The notes under the pieces: model-generated | Databases searched by the model: none | What the model was told of the DNA's origin: nothing | The model's input: the letters and a program-made list of their open reading frames with translations, nothing else | Shown here: positions 60,189-64,000 of the stretch, piece after piece | How the letters are laid out: every line of letters begins with the position of its first letter | Position numbering within the stretch: position 1 is the first letter of the stretch | Program-made: the position numbers and the translations under genes | Assembly (NCBI GenBank): GCA_023664775.1 | Contig: JAMPEW010000003.1 | Coordinates: forward strand, 1 to 64,000 | Origin: Clostridium sp. | Lineage (GTDB): Bacteria > Bacillota > Clostridia > Lachnospirales > Lachnospiraceae | Direction of reading: 5' to 3' | Length of the DNA: 64,000 nucleotides

Positions 60189-61598
60189 ATGGCAGTAGAG
60201 AAAAAACCGGTAAAGATTACCGAAACAATATTGCGTGATGCCCATCAGTCGCTTATCGCTACAAGAATGACGACTGAGCAGATGCTTCCAATCATAGATA
60301 AAATGGATAAGGTCGGATACCATTCTGTTGAGTGCTGGGGCGGAGCTACCTTTGATGCATCACTTCGGTTCCTGAAGGAGGACCCATGGGACAGGCTTAG
60401 GAAATTAAGGGCTGGATTTAAAAACACGAAGCTTCAAATGCTTTTCAGAGGACAAAACATTCTCGGCTACCGTCACTATGCAGATGACGTGGTAGAATAC
60501 TTTGTTCAAAAATCCATTGCCAACGGTATAGATATTATTCGTATATTTGACTGCTTAAATGATATAAGAAACCTTGAGACTGCTGTTAAGGCTGCAAATA
60601 AGGAAAAGGGACATGCACAGGTTGCACTTTCTTATACATTAGGCGAGGCATATACGCTTGACTATTGGAAGAATATTGCAAAGAAGATTGAGGATATGGG
60701 TGCTGATTCCATCTGTATCAAGGATATGGCAGGACTTTTGGTTCCAAATGCGGCAACTGAGCTTGTTACTGCCCTAAAGGAAAGCACGAAGCTTCCAATA
60801 CAGCTTCATACACATTATACGTCAGGTGTTGCTTCCATGACTTACATGAAGGCTGTTGAAGCAGGCTGTGATATTATAGACACGGCAATGTCACCACTTG
60901 CACTTGGAACGAGCCAGCCTGCAACTGAGGTTATGGCAAAGGCATTTGAGGGTACAGAGTTTGACCCTGGCTTTGACCAAAATCTTCTTGCTGAGATAGC
61001 AGATTATTTCAGACCTATGCGTGAGGAGTGGCTTGCAAGCGGACTGCTTAATCCAAAGGTTTTGGGTGTTAATATTAAAACACTTCTTTATCAGGTACCG
61101 GGCGGTATGCTTTCCAACCTGGTATCACAGCTTAAGGAAATGAATGCGGAGGATAAATATGAGGAGGTGCTTGAGGAGGTGCCTCGAGTTCGTAGGGATT
61201 ACGGTGAACCGCCTCTTGTTACGCCTTCCAGTCAGATTGTAGGTACGCAGGCTGTACTCAATGTAGTTACAGGCGAGAGATACAAAATGTGTACCAAGGA
61301 GTCAAAGGCGCTTGTCGGTGGCGAGTATGGACAGACCGTGCTTCCAATTTCCGACGAAGTCCGCAAGAAGGTTATCGGAGATAAGGAGCCTATTACCTGC
61401 AGGCCTGCAGACCTTTTGGAAAATGAGCTTGATAAGCTGGAAAAGGAGATTGCACAGTACAAGCAGCAGGATGAGGATGTACTGACCTATGCGTTGTTCC
61501 CACAGGTGGCAATTGATTATTTCAAGTACAGAGAGGCACAGCAGACAAATATTGATGCAACAGTAGCTGATACGGAAAATAAGACGTATCCGGTGTAA
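60189..61598 (+). CDS. Pyruvate/oxaloacetate carboxyltransferase (5S-type, OadA N-terminal domain-like)
   Basis: A 469-residue TIM-barrel carboxyltransferase of the pyruvate carboxylase B/OadA/transcarboxylase 5S family, moving CO2 between biotin and pyruvate. Seen: ITETILRDAHQSLIATRM (metal-binding Asp), ECWGGATFDASLRFL, LFRGQNILGYRHYADDVV, the carbamylated Lys in SICIKDMAGLL, LPIQLHTHYTSG (metal-binding His pair) and MSPLALGTSQPATE. No biotinyl domain is attached, so it must use the separate carrier. AGGAGGA before the ATG. It lies 277 nt after the pump gene, over the hairpin array. Confidence 0.94.
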   Translation: MAVEKKPVKITETILRDAHQSLIATRMTTEQMLPIIDKMDKVGYHSVECWGGATFDASLRFLKEDPWDRLRKLRAGFKNTKLQMLFRGQNILGYRHYADDVVEYFVQKSIANGIDIIRIFDCLNDIRNLETAVKAANKEKGHAQVALSYTLGEAYTLDYWKNIAKKIEDMGADSICIKDMAGLLVPNAATELVTALKESTKLPIQLHTHYTSGVASMTYMKAVEAGCDIIDTAMSPLALGTSQPATEVMAKAFEGTEFDPGFDQNLLAEIADYFRPMREEWLASGLLNPKVLGVNIKTLLYQVPGGMLSNLVSQLKEMNAEDKYEEVLEEVPRVRRDYGEPPLVTPSSQIVGTQAVLNVVTGERYKMCTKESKALVGGEYGQTVLPISDEVRKKVIGDKEPITCRPADLLENELDKLEKEIAQYKQQDEDVLTYALFPQVAIDYFKYREAQQTNIDATVADTENKTYPV

Positions 61599-61622
61599 TT
61601 GGGTATAAAAACATTTGAAGAT

Positions 61623-61738
61623 GTTGGGGCTGCCGCACGAGGAGTATTTATATCATAATTAAAAAATCGTTTGAAGGCGAGCGAAAGCGTATTTTTGTTA
61701 TGGTGATATAAATATTCTTGCTGCGACAGCCCCTCAAC
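61623..61738. terminator. 116-base imperfect palindrome, terminator-like (GGGCTGTCGC family)
   Basis: Arms at 61623-61655 and 61704-61738 pair over about 25 positions with few mismatches (left includes GGGGCTGCCGCA and GTATTTATATCA; right TGATATAAATATTC and TGCGACAGCCCC). A 48-base loop lies between. It begins 24 nt after the stop of the 5S-type gene. Either a terminator-sized hairpin or a palindromic repeat element carrying the same ends as the shorter hairpins. Confidence 0.75.
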
Positions 61739-61777
61739 GCTTCATAGTATCATGTGGGAAGCCCAAGGTAGAATGTT

Positions 61778-63154
61778 ATGGTGGATTTTGATAAAAAATC
61801 AGATGTACAACAAAATAATGCATATGACGCAGTGATTGTGGGCTGTGGCGCTTCAGGAATGATGGCAGGGATTACGCTTGCGGAAAAAGGAAATAAGGTT
61901 ATCATTTTTGAGAAGAACGAAAAAGCGGGAAAAAAGCTTTTTATTACGGGAAAGGGAAGATGCAATCTGACAAACAATTGTGATGATGGGCAATTGTTCA
62001 ACAACATCATTACAAATCCCAAATTTATGTACAGTGCCGTAAATAAGTTTAACAGTGCCGACACCATGGATTTTTTTGAAGGTATCGGATTAAGGCTTAA
62101 GACTGAACGGGGCGGAAGGGTTTTTCCTGCATCAGACCATTCCTCGGACGTGATAAGCGTGCTTGTGACAAAATTGGCGCGTCTTGGCGTTGATATTATG
62201 TATAACAGCGAAGTAACGGAGCTGATTTTAAACAGTGAGAAAAAGGCACAGATAGATACAGATGAACCAAATAGCAGGGAACAGGCACAGACAGATGCAG
62301 ATGAACCAAATAGCAGCAATACAGCCATGGGACGAAGCGTAGCAGGCATTACCGTAAGGTCAGAGGGGAAAACCCGCACGTTTTTCTGTGATAATGTAAT
62401 TATTGCAACGGGAGGATGCAGCTATCCGCTTACAGGTTCCACAGGTGACGGTATAAAATGGGCGAAGGAGCTTGGACTAAAGGTTACTGAGCCAAAACCT
62501 GCACTTGTACCTCTTACGGTTTCGGGCATAGACTGCAAGGCGCTTATGGGATTGTCACTGAAGAACATTGAGGTAAGCTTTGAGACAGCCGTTAAGGGAA
62601 AGAAAAAGGCTGTTTACAGGGAATTTGGAGAACTGCTGTTTACCCATTTTGGGGTAAGCGGACCGGTAATACTTTCCGCCTCCTCCCATCTGCATAAATA
62701 TGACGGACAGGACATGGAGCTTTTTATTGACTTAAAGCCTGCCTTGTCACACGAGCAGCTCGATAAAAGGATTTTAAAGGATTTTTCTGAAAATATAAAC
62801 AAACAGTTTAGAAATTCCATTGATTCCCTGCTCCCAAGAAAGCTGATTCCTGTTATGATTGAACGGTCGGGAATTGACCCGTATAAAAAAGTAAATGAGG
62901 TAACGGGCAAGGAGCGGGAACAGCTTATTTGGTGTATCAAGAGATTTCGACTTGCCGTTACAGGATATAGAGGCTTTGAGGAGGCAATTATAACCCAGGG
63001 CGGCGTGAACGTGAAGGAGCTTAATCCAAAGACCATGGAGGTAAAAGCCATAAAGGGTTTACGCTTTATAGGAGAGGTTGTCGATTGCGATGCACTTACA
63101 GGGGGATATAATTTACAGCTTGCGTGGAGCATGGCAAGAATACTTGAGGTATGA
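61778..63154 (+). CDS. HI0933/BaiN-like NAD(P)/FAD-dependent oxidoreductase
   Basis: A 458-residue flavoprotein of the HI0933/BaiN family. The dinucleotide-binding motif VIVGCGASGMMAGITLAEKGNKVIIFEKN, the family signature KLFITGKGRCNLTNN, and VIIATGGCSYPLTGSTGDGIKWAKELG are intact; the end TGGYNLQLAWSMARI is typical. A short insert (about residues 155-180) carries a 39-base-period duplication. BaiN itself is proposed in bile-acid 7-dehydroxylation, but most homologues have unknown substrate and this name should not be read as function. Start at 61778 with AAGG upstream. Confidence 0.9.
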   Translation: MVDFDKKSDVQQNNAYDAVIVGCGASGMMAGITLAEKGNKVIIFEKNEKAGKKLFITGKGRCNLTNNCDDGQLFNNIITNPKFMYSAVNKFNSADTMDFFEGIGLRLKTERGGRVFPASDHSSDVISVLVTKLARLGVDIMYNSEVTELILNSEKKAQIDTDEPNSREQAQTDADEPNSSNTAMGRSVAGITVRSEGKTRTFFCDNVIIATGGCSYPLTGSTGDGIKWAKELGLKVTEPKPALVPLTVSGIDCKALMGLSLKNIEVSFETAVKGKKKAVYREFGELLFTHFGVSGPVILSASSHLHKYDGQDMELFIDLKPALSHEQLDKRILKDFSENINKQFRNSIDSLLPRKLIPVMIERSGIDPYKKVNEVTGKEREQLIWCIKRFRLAVTGYRGFEEAIITQGGVNVKELNPKTMEVKAIKGLRFIGEVVDCDALTGGYNLQLAWSMARILEV

Positions 63155-63183
63155 GCTTGAAATAACTATAAATAAAAACAGAG

Positions 63184-63224
63184 ATGAGCAAAACACATTA
63201 CTTCTAAAACAGCGTTTTGCTCAT
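63184..63224. terminator. Stem-loop between the flavoprotein gene and cmk
   Basis: ATGAGCAAAAC (63184-63194) pairs perfectly with GTTTTGCTCAT (63214-63224) around a 19-base loop. There is no clean T-tract, so it may be an attenuator or processing site rather than a full terminator. Confidence 0.5.
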
Positions 63225-63256
63225 GCCTGATAAATAAAAATTTACAGGAGGATAGT

Positions 63257-63907
63257 ATGAACATAGCAATAGACGGACCGGCAGGAGCCGGAAAAAGCAC
63301 AATTGCAAAGGCGGCTGCAAAAAGACTCGGATACATTTATGTTGATACAGGCGCAATGTATCGTGCAATTGCCCTTTATATGATTGAAAATGAAATTGAT
63401 GTTGAGGATGAAGAAAAGGTTAAAAAGGCATGTGCTGCCATAGACATACAGATTAAATATGAGGATGCTGTACAACAGGTATATTTAAACGGCAGAAATG
63501 TATCAACGGATATTAGAAAAGAAGCTGTTGGTAATATGGCAAGCAGGGCTGCTGCAAAAAAGCCGGTAAGGGACAGGCTGCTTTCACTGCAAAGAAGCAT
63601 TGCGGCAGAGCATGATGTTGTTATGGACGGCAGGGATATCGGAACCTTTGTGCTTCCTCAAGCGCAGTTAAAATATTATCTTACTGCCTCCGTAAAGACA
63701 AGGGCAGAAAGAAGATACAGGGAGCTTGTGGAAAAGGGAGAAAGTGCTGACATGGCACAGATAGAGGCTGATATAGAAAAAAGGGACTATCAGGATATGC
63801 ACAGGGACATTGCACCGCTTAAGCAGGCGGAGGATGCAGTCTATATTGACAGCTCAGATATGACAATTGATGAGGTTGTGGAAAAAATATGCAGCGCTGT
63901 CGTGTAA
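63257..63907 (+). CDS. cmk: Cytidylate kinase Cmk
   Basis: A 216-residue nucleoside-monophosphate kinase phosphorylating CMP/dCMP. P-loop IAIDGPAGAGKSTIAKA, the substrate-site YVDTGAMYRAIALY, VVMDGRDIGTFVLPQA and the lid RAERRYRELVEKG with the DSSDMTIDEV end are all present. AGGAGGA before the ATG. It is followed after 15 nt by ispH, a common clostridial order (cmk-ispH). Confidence 0.97.
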   Translation: MNIAIDGPAGAGKSTIAKAAAKRLGYIYVDTGAMYRAIALYMIENEIDVEDEEKVKKACAAIDIQIKYEDAVQQVYLNGRNVSTDIRKEAVGNMASRAAAKKPVRDRLLSLQRSIAAEHDVVMDGRDIGTFVLPQAQLKYYLTASVKTRAERRYRELVEKGESADMAQIEADIEKRDYQDMHRDIAPLKQAEDAVYIDSSDMTIDEVVEKICSAVV

Positions 63908-63922
63908 AAGGTGAGAAATAAC

Positions 63923-64000
63923 ATGGAAATTACTCTTGCAAAAACGGCAGGCTTTTGTTTTGGCGTAAAGCGTGCTGTTGATACGGTTTATTCTGAAATT
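63923..64000 (+). CDS. ispH: 4-hydroxy-3-methylbut-2-enyl diphosphate reductase IspH, N-terminal fragment (cut by window edge)
   Basis: The first 26 codons are in the window: MEITLAKTAGFCFGVKRAVD then TVYSEI. AGFCFGVKRAV is the IspH/LytB N-terminal motif containing the first iron-sulphur cysteine. IspH makes IPP and DMAPP in the MEP isoprenoid pathway. In many clostridia this protein is fused to ribosomal protein S1 repeats; that cannot be seen here. GGTGAG lies upstream of the ATG. Confidence 0.92.
   Translation, partial: MEITLAKTAGFCFGVKRAVDTVYSEI

Noticed and set aside
1-64000. tRNA, rRNA, transposase-bearing insertion sequences, prophage or replication origin
   Set aside because: No cloverleaf, rRNA core sequence, IS ends with transposase, phage structural genes or DnaA-box cluster was seen; the Rpn proteins are only a transposase-named nuclease family.

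Overview
The window looks like a chromosomal segment of a low-to-moderate GC, spore-forming Gram-positive anaerobe, most likely a member of the Lachnospiraceae (Clostridia). The evidence is a sporulation sigma-G gene, a sodium-pumping decarboxylase operon, cmk followed by ispH, Lachnospiraceae-typical uncharacterised families (DUF5688- and DUF5721-like), strong AGGAGG ribosome sites, a CIRCE element, and several Rpn/PD-(D/E)XK transposase-family nucleases. No tRNA, rRNA, CRISPR array or insertion sequence was seen. All family assignments are from reading the sequence; no database search was run.

Layout. 0-8.4 kb: tail of an Rpn nuclease, VanZ-like protein, uppP, pepD, hisC, a DUF5688 protein, a cold-shock protein, then a TetR regulator / receiver-only response regulator / rarA group. 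8.4-13.6 kb: a four-gene MacAB/YknXYZ-type export operon with two adaptors. 13.6-16 kb: SEC-C protein and UvrD-like helicase. 16-20 kb: MBOAT acyltransferase, DHHW protein and a polytopic membrane protein, probably a surface-polymer modification group. 20-24.1 kb: DUF1292 protein and a heterodimeric ABC exporter. 24.2-25.8 kb: an apparently frameshifted regulator and an unknown protein. 25.9-35 kb: mnmE (minus) and mnmG (plus) separated by about 6 kb holding two Rpn nucleases and a wall-anchored Thr/Glu-rich surface protein. 35-39.5 kb: two AIM24-family paralogues behind an attenuator-like leader, typA, and a response regulator lacking its phosphoacceptor Asp. 39.6-42.8 kb: HAD phosphatase, pncB, sigG. 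43.1-44.6 kb: an AT-rich two-gene cassette, GNAT acetyltransferase with extra C-terminal domain plus a small ASCH/PUA-like protein. 44.8-48.6 kb: small HTH-like protein, argH, transglutaminase-like membrane protein, DUF5721-like protein. 48.6-54.1 kb: CIRCE and htpG, folD, rimO, pgsA, cinA-like. 54.2-55.7 kb: two paralogous membrane proteins separated by a hairpin array. 55.9-61.6 kb: a five-gene operon that unites both carboxyltransferase types of a transcarboxylase with a biotin carrier and a Na+ pump. 61.7-64 kb: HI0933/BaiN-like flavoprotein, cmk and the start of ispH.

How it works together. Most of the window is housekeeping: cell-wall lipid recycling, tRNA wobble modification, folate, NAD salvage, arginine, protein folding. 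The parts most worth attention are (1) the chimeric Na+-coupled transcarboxylase-like operon, (2) the GNAT plus ASCH cassette, (3) the AIM24 pair with a terminator/antiterminator-like leader, (4) the Asp-less response regulator, (5) HtpG with a long charged linker under a CIRCE site, and (6) several families of intergenic hairpins, including a recurrent GGGCTGTCGC hairpin found behind at least five genes.
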